From Lentisphaerota bacterium (GTDB lineage: Bacteria > Verrucomicrobiota > Kiritimatiellia > RFP12 > UBA1067), in the NCBI GenBank assembly GCA_022839525.1, contig JALHET010000008.1:1-20452 (forward strand): DNA of 20,452 bases. Direction: 5' to 3'. Shown here one piece after another: positions 1 through 6,457 of the stretch. Position 1 is the first letter of the stretch; each line of letters begins with the position of its first letter. The position numbers were made by a program, and so were the translations under genes. The notes under the pieces were generated by a model. It was not told where the DNA came from. It did not search any database and saw only the letters and a list, made by a program, of their open reading frames with translations.

Positions 1-175
1 CAGGAACTGTCCGCAGAACATGCAAGAGACGATAGAGTATTGCAAGAAGGCGGTTGCGCCTGAACGGCTCAAGGGGTTCATGATGGCCAGTTGGGCCCGA
101 ACCCAACGTAGTGAAGAGGCTGCCTTGAAGGAATCCATCGACATCACCGGCAAGTGCATATCGGCTTCGAATTAG
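1..175 (+). CDS. C-terminal end of a GH20-like/Tat-type protein (5' end outside window)
   Basis: The frame is open from base 2 to a TAG at 173-175, giving 57 residues with no start in the window. The segment ETIEYCKKAVAPERLKGFMM aligns with GTVEFCRKNLKPELLKGFLM near the C-terminus of the Tat-exported protein at 6458-7489, with about 13 identities over 23 positions. After the shared A-x-W the two diverge, and this copy ends in a different tail (KCISASN). It is therefore most likely a paralogue of that exported TIM-barrel glycosidase-like protein. Its signal peptide and active site lie outside the window, so function cannot be judged. No terminator hairpin follows the stop directly. Confidence 0.7.
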   Translation, partial: RNCPQNMQETIEYCKKAVAPERLKGFMMASWARTQRSEEAALKESIDITGKCISASN

Positions 176-287
176 GAGTTGGGAATTAGCCTGCCGCGCG
201 CCGGAGCCGGGAAAAAACCCTGGAATACGTTTATGACATGATTTCCGACAGCTTCGCTTCGGCGGGGAGAAATCCATGATTAACATG

Positions 288-333
288 ATGTTGTTCAACC
301 CTGAAAATCCAGGATCGAGGTTGAAAACAACAT
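288..333. repeat. Imperfect inverted repeat (13/15-base arms)
   Basis: The left arm ATGTTGTTCAACC (288-300) pairs with GGTTGAAAACAACAT (319-333), leaving a two- or three-base bulge and an 18-base loop. It could be a transcript hairpin for the upstream gene or a regulator site for the downstream gene. The right arm is followed by AAAAAA (335-340) rather than a T-run on the + strand, so a + strand terminator is unlikely. Confidence 0.45.
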
Positions 334-382
334 GAAAAAAGAATTCTGTTTTCGTGAACGGTTTCTTCCCGCCATGTGTTAA

Positions 383-398
383 ACTTACAGAAGTAAGT
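383..398. promoter_or_regulatory. Perfect 6-base inverted repeat ACTTAC-AGAA-GTAAGT
   Basis: A symmetrical 16-base element sits about 100 bases upstream of the aldolase start at 501 and overlaps a TAAACT hexamer at 380-385. Its size fits a dimeric regulator operator, but a short hairpin is equally possible. No regulator gene is present to assign it to. Confidence 0.3.
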
Positions 399-500
399 GT
401 TGGCCAGAATCCGGCGAAGAGAAAACGATGTGTCGCTTGTTCGGTTCAGCGGTGCGCCAAAAATAGGGATGTTGCTTGTAACGGTTCCTCAAGGAGACAA

Positions 501-1397
501 ATGCGAAAAAAAGTGTATTCGGCCTCTATCACGCCACTCACGGCGGATGGGGGTCTGGACGTTGAAGGGTTGAACAAAGTTTTGGACCGTAACATCCGCC
601 ACGGCCTCGACGGCGTCTTTGTTCTGGGGACGATGGGGGAGTGGCAGAGTTTTGACAGCGCGTTTCGCGACCGTCTGGTGGCGGAGAGCGTCCGGGCTGT
701 GGCGGGCCGTACGGAACTGCTGGTCGGCATCACGGATGTGACCACGCAGGCCGCGCTGGAGAACATGCGGCGCGCGTCGGAACATGCCTTCGGCAGCTAC
801 GTGTTCATGCTGCCTAAGACAGGGGTTGATGATCCGGTACGCGATGTGTGCAAGGTTCTCGATGCCGCGGACCGGCCGGTCTATTATTACCACTGTCCGC
901 CGAACAACGGGGTTAACCTTTCGCTGGGGCAGTTCGAGGCGATCCTGTCGCATCCGAACCTGAAGGGAGTCAAGAACTCGGCCAGCAACATGTGGCTGCG
1001 CCGGGAGCTGATCCTGATGAAACGGGATAAGGGACTTAAGCCCCTGTTATTGGAGGGGCAGGAGTGGGCGGCGGACGAGGCGTTGCTGGTCGGGTACGAC
1101 GGTATGCTCTGCGGCATGGGGGCGCTGGGCTCGAAGCTCATGGTGGGGATCGCGCGCGCCGTGGATGCGGGCGATGTCGTGGAGGCGGTACGTCTGCAGA
1201 ACCGCTTCATCAAGTTGTTCCACGGCGTGTACGGCATGGATCTCTCAACGGTCTGGGCCGGGCAGAAGTATGCGTTGAAGTGTCTGGGGCTGTGCGCGTC
1301 TGAACTGACGAGGGCGCAGGATATGAAGGCGCTGACGGAGACGCGCAAGCGGGAGATCGAGGCGTGTCTTGAGGAATTCCGGGGAGAATTGGACTAA
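501..1397 (+). CDS. Dihydrodipicolinate synthase / N-acetylneuraminate lyase family aldolase
   Basis: A 298-residue class I aldolase of the DapA/NAL superfamily, the usual length for the family (about 290-300). Visible family landmarks are GTMGEW at 43-48 (equivalent of GTTGE/GSTGE), the proton-relay Tyr130 in PVYYYHCPP, and the Schiff-base Lys158 in GVKNS. True DHDPS has an Arg after the Tyr (S-R-T-G). Here the motif reads P-N-N-G, followed by VNLSLGQF, which resembles the NAL arrangement, so lysine biosynthesis is unlikely and cleavage of a sugar acid is more plausible. The start at 501 is chosen for AAGGAG at 491-496; an upstream in-frame GTG at 354 lacks one. No signal peptide, so cytoplasmic. 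It precedes the four-cysteine pair but is separated from it by a repeat-like element. The substrate is not determinable from sequence. Confidence 0.85.
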   Translation: MRKKVYSASITPLTADGGLDVEGLNKVLDRNIRHGLDGVFVLGTMGEWQSFDSAFRDRLVAESVRAVAGRTELLVGITDVTTQAALENMRRASEHAFGSYVFMLPKTGVDDPVRDVCKVLDAADRPVYYYHCPPNNGVNLSLGQFEAILSHPNLKGVKNSASNMWLRRELILMKRDKGLKPLLLEGQEWAADEALLVGYDGMLCGMGALGSKLMVGIARAVDAGDVVEAVRLQNRFIKLFHGVYGMDLSTVWAGQKYALKCLGLCASELTRAQDMKALTETRKREIEACLEEFRGELD

Positions 1398-1425
1398 TGC
1401 GGGCGAAGCCCGAAACCCAGTTCAA

Positions 1426-1509
1426 TCTCACACAAAGGCACAAAGGACACAAAGGTTTCATGACAACGCATTCCATTCCCCTTAGTGACCTTCGTGTCTT
1501 CGTGTGAGA
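1426..1509. repeat. Imperfect inverted repeat, interspersed-repeat-like
   Basis: The left arm at 1426-1455 is a run of CACAAAGG-type units (TCTCACACAAAGG, CACAAAGG, ACACAAAGG). The right arm at 1489-1509 (CCTTCGTGTCTTCGTGTGAG plus A) is its near reverse complement, differing mainly by A/G changes that G-T pairing tolerates. The arms are separated by about 33 bases. The short-period, purine-rich internal repetition and position between genes suggest a dispersed intergenic repeat rather than a simple terminator. I cannot show other copies from this window. Confidence 0.5.
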
Positions 1510-1557
1510 AACAACTTTTTATTGACCTTATCGGTCGGTAATGTACCAACGAATGAC

Positions 1558-2031
1558 ATGTTACGGTATCGAGAAACAGGCGAGTTGCACAAGGACTTTC
1601 ACGGCAGCATGAACGCCGCCGTGGAATACGTCGGCAGCCGGTACGGGCGGGACGGCCTGCGCACGGTTTTCAGGGCTACGGCGCAACGGGTCTACCGTTC
1701 GATCTACGAGGGGCTGAAGGCTGGCGACTGGAACGGGCTGGTTGAGCACTGGCGGTATTTCATGGACCGTGAGGGCGCAGATTACGCTTTGTCGGTCACA
1801 GACGAGGCCGTGGTCATGACGGTGAAAACCTGTCCTGCGGTGGCGCACCTGCATAAGTTGGGGCTGGCGCCCTCGGAGTTTTTTTGCGACCAGACCGTGT
1901 TGCTCAACGAGGCGTGGTGCGAGGGCACGCCCTTCGAGGCGGTTACGGAAATCACGGGCGACGGAAGCTGCGTGCAGCGGATCATAAGAAAACATTCAAC
2001 GTTCAAGGATGTGAAACATGATTCCGAGTGA
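1558..2031 (+). CDS. Conserved protein of unknown function, four-cysteine family, copy A
   Basis: A 157-residue cytoplasmic protein (from ATG 1558) that I cannot name. The N-terminal half is helical and polar (HKDFHGSMNAAVEYVGSRYG). The C-terminal half carries four cysteines: Cys92 in TCPAVAHL, Cys110 in FFCDQT, Cys121 in AWCEG and Cys138 in GSCVQR. All four have counterparts in the next gene, including an identical C-x17-C spacing for the first two, so the pair are diverged paralogues and the cysteines probably form a metal, cluster or catalytic site. One possibility is relation to the L-2-amino-thiazoline-4-carboxylic acid hydrolase-like group; this is only an impression. The start is uncertain: ATG 1558 has no clear ribosome binding site, and GTG 1504 would add 18 residues encoded partly by the repeat element. 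Its stop overlaps the next start by 14 bases. Confidence 0.65.
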   Translation: MLRYRETGELHKDFHGSMNAAVEYVGSRYGRDGLRTVFRATAQRVYRSIYEGLKAGDWNGLVEHWRYFMDREGADYALSVTDEAVVMTVKTCPAVAHLHKLGLAPSEFFCDQTVLLNEAWCEGTPFEAVTEITGDGSCVQRIIRKHSTFKDVKHDSE

Positions 2032-2539
2032 TCAATTTGTGCGGTTCTACAACGAGGTCTTCAAGTTTCTTGATGCGCAGGGAGGGGACGCGCTGGAGGA
2101 GTACTACCGCGTGGTTTCCGGGCAGCAGGAAATGCACTGTCTGGAGCTGTTCAAGACGCGGGGTTTGGCCGGGATGAAGGCGTATTGGGACCGTATCGCG
2201 GTTGAAGAGAACTGCGACATGACCTGCACGCTCTATGATGACCGGATGGAGATCAACATGCGCCGCTGCCCGAGCCTGAGCAAAGCGATGGACAACGACG
2301 CGGGCGTGTTTCCGCGTTACTGCGACCACTGCCCCGGATGGGTGATTCCGTTGCTTGAGAAGGCGGGATACCGGTGCGAGTACGATATGATCGACCGTGC
2401 CGTACCGCAGTGCCGCATGACCATCTATCCCGCTGATCCGGCCCGGCCCTCGCGCGTGGTGCTGAGCGGTCGCCTGAACGAAGCATCCGGGGACGAGCGG
2501 ACGCCCGTCCCTCCCCGGCCTGTCCAATCCGGAACCTGA
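2018..2539 (+). CDS. Conserved protein of unknown function, four-cysteine family, copy B
   Basis: A 173-residue protein translated from ATG 2018, inside the end of copy A (14-base overlap). AAGGA lies just upstream at about 2004, so the two are likely translationally coupled and made in similar amounts. The conserved core is LAGMKAYWDRI, then RCPSLSKAM (Cys84), RYCDHCPGW (Cys102, Cys105), RCEYD (Cys120) and QCRMTI (Cys132). Cys84, 102, 120 and 132 match copy A; Cys105 is extra and makes a CDHC pair. The last 35 residues are proline- and arginine-rich and look disordered or like read-on from a shifted end. No signal peptide or membrane segment. A heterodimer with copy A is a reasonable inference; function unknown. 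Confidence 0.7.
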   Translation: MIPSDQFVRFYNEVFKFLDAQGGDALEEYYRVVSGQQEMHCLELFKTRGLAGMKAYWDRIAVEENCDMTCTLYDDRMEINMRRCPSLSKAMDNDAGVFPRYCDHCPGWVIPLLEKAGYRCEYDMIDRAVPQCRMTIYPADPARPSRVVLSGRLNEASGDERTPVPPRPVQSGT

Positions 2540-2611
2540 AACCCTCGGCGCTCAACCCTTTTCGCGCGCTTCGCGTGTCCTGTGGTTTGGTGGGCTGCCG
2601 GATTCAGGTTC
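2532..2611. repeat. Inverted repeat between convergent genes
   Basis: GAACCTGAA at 2532-2540, spanning the stop of copy B, is the exact reverse complement of TTCAGGTTC at 2603-2611. The 62-base interval contains a small CGCG-CTT-CGCG hairpin near 2563-2575. There is no T-run, so it is at best a weak terminator for the convergent genes. The remaining bases to 2665 show nothing else. Confidence 0.3.
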
Positions 2612-2665
2612 AATGGTTTTCCCCGGCTGGGTTGCGGGCTTCGCTCACTTTAGGGGCGCGGGAAG

Positions 2666-4447
2666 CTAGTTGCCTCCATTTTTCCGGACGAACTCGAAAC
2701 CGCCGAAGAAAACGTGCGGACTCTTGACCCGGTCGAACCGTACGATGAGCTGATGGTCGCCGGCCGTCAGCGTGACGCGCTGCCTGCCCAAGGAGTTGAG
2801 CGGGTTGCGGAATCCGGGGCCAGAGTTCCATGCGGCCGGCACTTTCCATTCGGCGGCCTTGACCCGGTCGACGTCGAGCTGGACGACTTCATCCGGGGTG
2901 CCGCTGAAATCCCTTCCCTTTCTCCCGTAATCCGGGCGGTTCATGAAAAGCTCGACGTCATACTCGCCCGCCTCTTGGACCTTCACGCGGTAGGTCACCC
3001 AGCGCGCGCTCACCGGGATCGCCGATTCAAGGCTGTTGGGGATCTCGGCAATCCGCCAGGTCACTCTCGGGTCGCCTTTGTCGGCATTATCCTGGAAGGC
3101 CACGCCTTTCCCGCCCTCGTCGTAATGCCCCGCGACGATCTTGCCGGGGATGGACTGGGGTTTGCCCTGATAGGCGGTGCCGGTGTATTCGCGGCCGGTG
3201 AGCATGTTGATCCGGAGCGGCGCCGATAGGCCGACCAGGCCGTCGTTATCCCGGGCCATGGCGATGACCGTGTTACTGCCCTCAAAGAGGTTGGTCACGG
3301 TAAACGTCTGTAGTGCGGCTCTGCTGCGGTTCGTGAACAGCGCCGTGAAACGGGACCATCCCGAAGCCGGCGCCGGCGGCGGCACGTCCGCTTCGGCGCG
3401 GATATAGCCCGAGGAAAAAAGGTAAATCGTTTTCACATCGCCGTCCCGGTCGTCGGCGCGGACGCGGAAGGTCAAGGGGCAGTCCTGCCGCCACTCGTCC
3501 GGGTTCCCGTCGACCGTCACCGTGACGGCGGGTGCCGTCTTTTTGCCGTGGTCCTCCTCATAGACCCGCACGTAATCGACCACCAGTTGGTCCGGGAACT
3601 TCGCGTCCTCCAGAAAACCGTAGAAGGGGCTCCGTCCGCCGTCCTTCTTCAACTTCTCGGGAGTCCGCAGGCATTCGCTGATCCAAACCCTTTGCGGAAC
3701 CGTGGTGATCGGGACTTCCCGGTAGCTCTGGCGGAGCGTCTCTTGCCCGTCCACATAGAAAATATGCTCAAGGGGCGACCACTCTAAAGCCACGGTGTGC
3801 CAGCCGCCGTACTTCTCCATCTGCACGATCTTCCCGTTCGAGCAGCGGGCGATTTTCGGCCGCGCCAGCATGTTGGTTCCGCCGATCCCCTTGCCGTCGC
3901 CCTGATCCTTGTAGTAGCCAAGCGACGCTGTGGCATGATAGCAGTGGCTAATGTCGTTCTTGGCTTTCGGCTTGTAGAAGTCCTCAAAAATATCGAATTC
4001 CTGCGGATACTGGAACGTGTCGGTTCCTTCGCCGTACGGCACGCCCGCGAGCCAGACCGCCGTCCACCAGCCCGGCTGGGTTGAGAACTGCACGCGGGTC
4101 TCGAAATACCCGAAGGCCTTCTCGAACGTCCGCGACTGCAGGCCCGCGTTGAAACGGATTGTTCCGTCCGGGTCACGGGTCAGCTTAAGGAGCAGGCTTC
4201 CTTTGCCGTCCAGCACGCAGTTTTCGGCCGCGTACCGGGTCTGGAACCCGGGGTAATTCCACTTCCCGTCTGGGGAGGCGTACTGCCAGCGCTGCGTGTC
4301 GATGGACGTCCCCTCGAATTCATCGTTCCACACCAGCTTCCATTTCTTTCCCGTAGGCGGACCCTGGACATCCACGCTTTTGACGATCTCGCCCGCCGAT
4401 GCCGCCACGCATAACCCCGCGCAGCACAGGAACATCATCTGTTTCAT
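2666..4447 (-). CDS. Secreted glycoside hydrolase family 16 protein with C-terminal CBM6-like domain
   Basis: A 593-residue exported endo-acting glycosidase. Residues 1-19 form a signal peptide (MKQMMFLCCAGLCVAASAG). The GH16 jelly-roll spans about 36-298. Its catalytic signature E-x-D-x-x-E reads EFDIFE, giving Glu150 as nucleophile, Asp152, and Glu155 as acid/base. The domain closes with DYVRVYEED. Residues about 308-415 form a beta-rich linker domain. Residues about 432-588, starting IPGKIVAGHYDEGGKGVAF, resemble CBM6. GH16 enzymes cut beta-1,3/1,4 glucans, galactans or mucin-type chains; the subfamily is not decided here. The start at 4447 is chosen over ATG 4573 because GGAAGGG precedes it, the signal peptide begins there, and the promoter -35 box overlaps 4573. 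It is transcribed alone and probably controlled by a LacI-type operator. Confidence 0.9.
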   Translation of the reverse strand: MKQMMFLCCAGLCVAASAGEIVKSVDVQGPPTGKKWKLVWNDEFEGTSIDTQRWQYASPDGKWNYPGFQTRYAAENCVLDGKGSLLLKLTRDPDGTIRFNAGLQSRTFEKAFGYFETRVQFSTQPGWWTAVWLAGVPYGEGTDTFQYPQEFDIFEDFYKPKAKNDISHCYHATASLGYYKDQGDGKGIGGTNMLARPKIARCSNGKIVQMEKYGGWHTVALEWSPLEHIFYVDGQETLRQSYREVPITTVPQRVWISECLRTPEKLKKDGGRSPFYGFLEDAKFPDQLVVDYVRVYEEDHGKKTAPAVTVTVDGNPDEWRQDCPLTFRVRADDRDGDVKTIYLFSSGYIRAEADVPPPAPASGWSRFTALFTNRSRAALQTFTVTNLFEGSNTVIAMARDNDGLVGLSAPLRINMLTGREYTGTAYQGKPQSIPGKIVAGHYDEGGKGVAFQDNADKGDPRVTWRIAEIPNSLESAIPVSARWVTYRVKVQEAGEYDVELFMNRPDYGRKGRDFSGTPDEVVQLDVDRVKAAEWKVPAAWNSGPGFRNPLNSLGRQRVTLTAGDHQLIVRFDRVKSPHVFFGGFEFVRKNGGN

Positions 4448-4515
4448 CAGTTTTCCCTTCCGGAGTACGTTCAGTCTTTCGCCTTGCTCACAGGGTTGAC
4501 CCCTGCCCCAGACCG

Positions 4516-4525
4516 GAAACGTTTC
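4516..4525. promoter_or_regulatory. LacI-family-type operator GAAACGTTTC
   Basis: A perfect 10-base palindrome with a central CG, the form typical of LacI/PurR/CcpA-family sites. It lies about 12-22 bases downstream of the predicted GH16 transcription start. An overlapping GGAAAC-6-GTTTCC repeat occupies 4515-4532. A second repeat, TCCAT-6-ATGGA, lies at 4530-4545, over the start site. Repressor binding here would block transcription until an inducer sugar is present. No lacI-type gene is in the window. Confidence 0.6.
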
Positions 4526-4544
4526 GGTTTCCATGTTTGAATGG

Positions 4545-4573
4545 AGTATACGAAGGGGGATGAGAAGAGTCAA
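4545..4573 (-). promoter_or_regulatory. Sigma70-type promoter of the GH16 gene
   Basis: Read on the - strand, TTGACT (4568-4573) and TATACT (4545-4550) are separated by exactly 17 bases, five of six matches in each box. The predicted start near 4538 gives a 5' leader of about 90 bases before the GH16 ATG at 4447, with a palindromic operator in it. Confidence 0.75.
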
Positions 4574-4930
4574 CGGTGAACACGGCGGGTAATGGATGCA
4601 TGGGTGTCGTCCGGATCAACACCCTTGCGCCCTGCGAAGCTAGGCGGGTCGCCGAGGGCGAGAATGCAAGGACTTTTGTCTGGGAGGGTCTTGGGTTCTG
4701 TCTGGCGAAATGTTGAGGGCTCTGCACAGGTGCCCTTTTCGGCCAACGTGTCAGAGGGGCAACAGGCCGTAGACGCATCAGAACTTTCTGGACGATCCGG
4801 AGGAGTTCCGGATTGCCATCATTCCTGACCGTACGGGTGGAGACTTTTGCTTTGTCGAGTGAAATGCCGGAAAAAGGGTCTACTTCGCCGGAAAAGGCTC
4901 TTGTTAAAAGAGGGCGGGTGTGGGATACTT
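4574..4930. other. Divergent intergenic region, mostly without recognisable genes
   Basis: Open frames here on either strand (for example - strand 4488-4937, which runs through the GH16 promoter) have no ribosome binding site and no family resemblance. The exception is a short remnant at 4773-4862, listed separately. There is a short direct repeat, GCCGGAAAAAGG near 4866 and GCCGGAAAAGG near 4889. Confidence 0.5.
4773..4862 (+). pseudogene. Possible remnant of a calcineurin-like metallophosphoesterase N-terminus
   Basis: Between an in-frame TAG (4770-4772) and a TGA (4860-4862), the + strand encodes 29 residues. They include NFLDDPEEFRIAIIPDRTGG, which resembles the opening of PVC-type metallophosphoesterases, where the first strand reads F-x-F-A-V-x-x-D-R-T-G-G. 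There is no start codon or ribosome binding site, and the catalytic histidines that would follow are absent. It reads as a decayed gene fragment. The match is from memory of the family and is short, so chance similarity is possible. Confidence 0.35.
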
Positions 4931-4962
4931 TTGACATGGTATTCTGTATTAAAAAATTAAAT
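4931..4962 (+). promoter_or_regulatory. Candidate promoter for the 5050-13080 operon
   Basis: A perfect -35 box TTGACA lies at 4931-4936, followed by an AT-rich stretch (TATTAAAAAATTAAAT, 4947-4962). No single -10 hexamer at the ideal 17-base spacing matches well: AAATTA at 4954-4959 fits the spacing but not the consensus, and TTAAAT at 4957-4962 is 20 bases away. The position, about 90 bases before the first gene, is suitable. Confidence 0.4.
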
Positions 4963-5049
4963 CGTGGGTATGGGGAAGAGCGGTTCTGTGATTCAAGGGC
5001 AGTGCTTTTAGAAGGGGCAGCGGTGTAAGCGGGAAAGGAAGGTGGGCAT

Positions 5050-6402
5050 ATGACGAAACGGCGCGATTTTCTAAAGGGGGTTTCATTGGCGGGTTCGGCC
5101 GCGCTTTTGCAGGCGGCGGGGTGTCAAACAGCTGGTGGCGACGCGGCGTCTGGCGGTCGTTCGGTGATGGGGCTCCAGGCTCCGGCTCTGGACGAGGTGC
5201 GCGTGGGCTTTATCGGCGTGGGCAAGCGTGGGCCGGGGGCGGTCAAGCGGCTCAGCCGTATTCCCCAAGCCCGGGTGGTGGCGATCTGCGATGTGTTCGA
5301 GGATCGCGCCGAAAAAAGCGCGCAGGATGTGGTCGCCGCCGGTCATGCCAAACCTCAGACGTACTTCGGCTCGGAGTATGCCTTTAAAGAACTGTGCGAG
5401 CGGCCGGACGTGAACCTGGTCTATGTCTGCACGCCGTGGCACTGGCACGTGCCGATGGCGCTCTACGCCATGCAGTGCGGCAAGCATGTCTGTGTGGAAG
5501 TGCCGATCGCCATGACGGTGGACGACTGCTGGCGGCTGGTGGACATGGCGGAGAAGACGCGCCTGCACTGCACGATGCTCGAAAACTGCTGCTACGGCGA
5601 GGACGAGCTGTTCGCGCTGATGCTGGCCCGTAACGGTCTGTTGGGCGAACTGGTGCATGGCGACTGCGGCTATATCCATGAGCTGCGCGCGGGTTTGACC
5701 GACAACTCCTATTACAAGGATTTCGCGCTGGAGTTCTTTAAGAAGCATACCGGCAACTCGTATCCCACGCACGGGCTCGGCCCCATTGCGCAGTACATGG
5801 GCATCAACCGCGGCGACCGGTTCGAGCGCGTGGTGTCGCTGAGTTCGGGCGAGTTCGGGCTCAGCTCCTTCATCAAGGAGAAGTATGGCGAGGCTGATCC
5901 GCGCGCGCATTTTCCCTACAAGACCGGCGACATGAGCACCTCCGTGATCCGCACGGCGAAGGGCCGCACGATCATGGTGCAGTACGGGCGCTACAGCCCG
6001 CGCCCCTATGACCGCATTAACCTGATCACGGGTACTCAGGGCACGCTCCGTTCCTACCCGCTGCGCGTCGCCCTCAGTCCCAAGTGGCACGAGTGGCTGG
6101 ACGACCGGCAACTGGCCGAGCTCAAAGCCAAGTACACGCATCCGCTCTGGAAGAAGATCGGCGACATCGCCAAGAAGAACGGCGGCCACGGCGGTATGGA
6201 CTACATCATGGAGTACCGCCTGTGCCACTGCCTGCTGAACGGTCTGCCGCTCGACCAAGACGTCTACGACGGGGCGGCGTGGAGCTGTCTGGTCGAACTG
6301 ACCGAGCGCTCTGTCCTGAAAGACGGCTCATCGGTGGAGGTGCCGGACTTCACGCGCGGCGCGTGGCGTACCGCGAAGCCTCTCGGGATCGTCGAAGTCT
6401 GA
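5050..6402 (+). CDS. GH109-type (Gfo/Idh/MocA-fold) Tat lipoprotein, probable alpha-N-acetylgalactosaminidase
   Basis: A 450-residue exported protein of the NAD-dependent GH109 type, which hydrolyses terminal alpha-N-acetylgalactosamine by an oxidation-elimination route. The N-terminus has a twin-arginine motif RRDFLKG (4-10) and a lipobox-like QAAGC at Cys25, suggesting a folded, cofactor-loaded, membrane-anchored product. The Rossmann motif GVGKRG is at 56-61. The EKP motif of ordinary Gfo/Idh enzymes is EVP (150-152), as usual in GH109. MLENCCYG (177-183 region) and NSYPTHGLGP, with Tyr238 and His241, match the GH109 catalytic segment, and GGHGGMDYIMEYR (378-390) is also typical. AGGAAGG at 5036-5042 precedes the ATG. 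It opens the operon. Substrate specificity within GH109 is assumed, not shown; some relatives act on other glycosides. Confidence 0.85.
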   Translation: MTKRRDFLKGVSLAGSAALLQAAGCQTAGGDAASGGRSVMGLQAPALDEVRVGFIGVGKRGPGAVKRLSRIPQARVVAICDVFEDRAEKSAQDVVAAGHAKPQTYFGSEYAFKELCERPDVNLVYVCTPWHWHVPMALYAMQCGKHVCVEVPIAMTVDDCWRLVDMAEKTRLHCTMLENCCYGEDELFALMLARNGLLGELVHGDCGYIHELRAGLTDNSYYKDFALEFFKKHTGNSYPTHGLGPIAQYMGINRGDRFERVVSLSSGEFGLSSFIKEKYGEADPRAHFPYKTGDMSTSVIRTAKGRTIMVQYGRYSPRPYDRINLITGTQGTLRSYPLRVALSPKWHEWLDDRQLAELKAKYTHPLWKKIGDIAKKNGGHGGMDYIMEYRLCHCLLNGLPLDQDVYDGAAWSCLVELTERSVLKDGSSVEVPDFTRGAWRTAKPLGIVEV

Positions 6403-6457
6403 TAACGCTGGGGAAACGGGTCTTTATGTGAAAAAGAGGGCTCTAAAGGAGGTGCGG

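Larger units (their letters stand above)
176..500. other. Intergenic region upstream of the aldolase gene, with two inverted repeats
   Basis: This 325-base stretch holds no convincing gene. A GTG at 354 would extend the downstream gene by 49 residues, but that extension (basic, Cys-rich, no family match) has no ribosome binding site and is rejected. Two inverted repeats (288-333 and 383-398) are listed separately. A TAAACT hexamer at 380-385 could be a -10 box, but I see no good -35 upstream of it. Confidence 0.6.

Noticed and set aside
354..500. N-terminal extension of the aldolase from GTG 354
   Set aside because: No ribosome binding site, atypical Cys/Arg-rich composition, and ATG 501 has AAGGAG and matches the family N-terminus.
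501..1397. Assignment as dapA (lysine biosynthesis)
   Set aside because: The pyruvate-semialdehyde Arg motif is absent and the context is sugar catabolism; the NAL-like loop fits better.
1426..1509. CRISPR-like reading of the CACAAAGG repeats
   Set aside because: Units are 8-9 bases and contiguous, with no spacers of regular length and no cas genes.
4448..4573. N-terminal extension of GH16 from ATG 4573
   Set aside because: It would start within the -35 box and bury the signal peptide 42 residues inside the protein.
4488..4937. A 149-codon - strand frame upstream of GH16
   Set aside because: It runs through the GH16 promoter and operator, has no ribosome binding site and a random-looking Arg/Pro/Ser-rich product.
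5083..6258. A 391-codon - strand frame opposite the GH109-type gene
   Set aside because: Antisense shadow of a strongly conserved gene; no motif or start signal.
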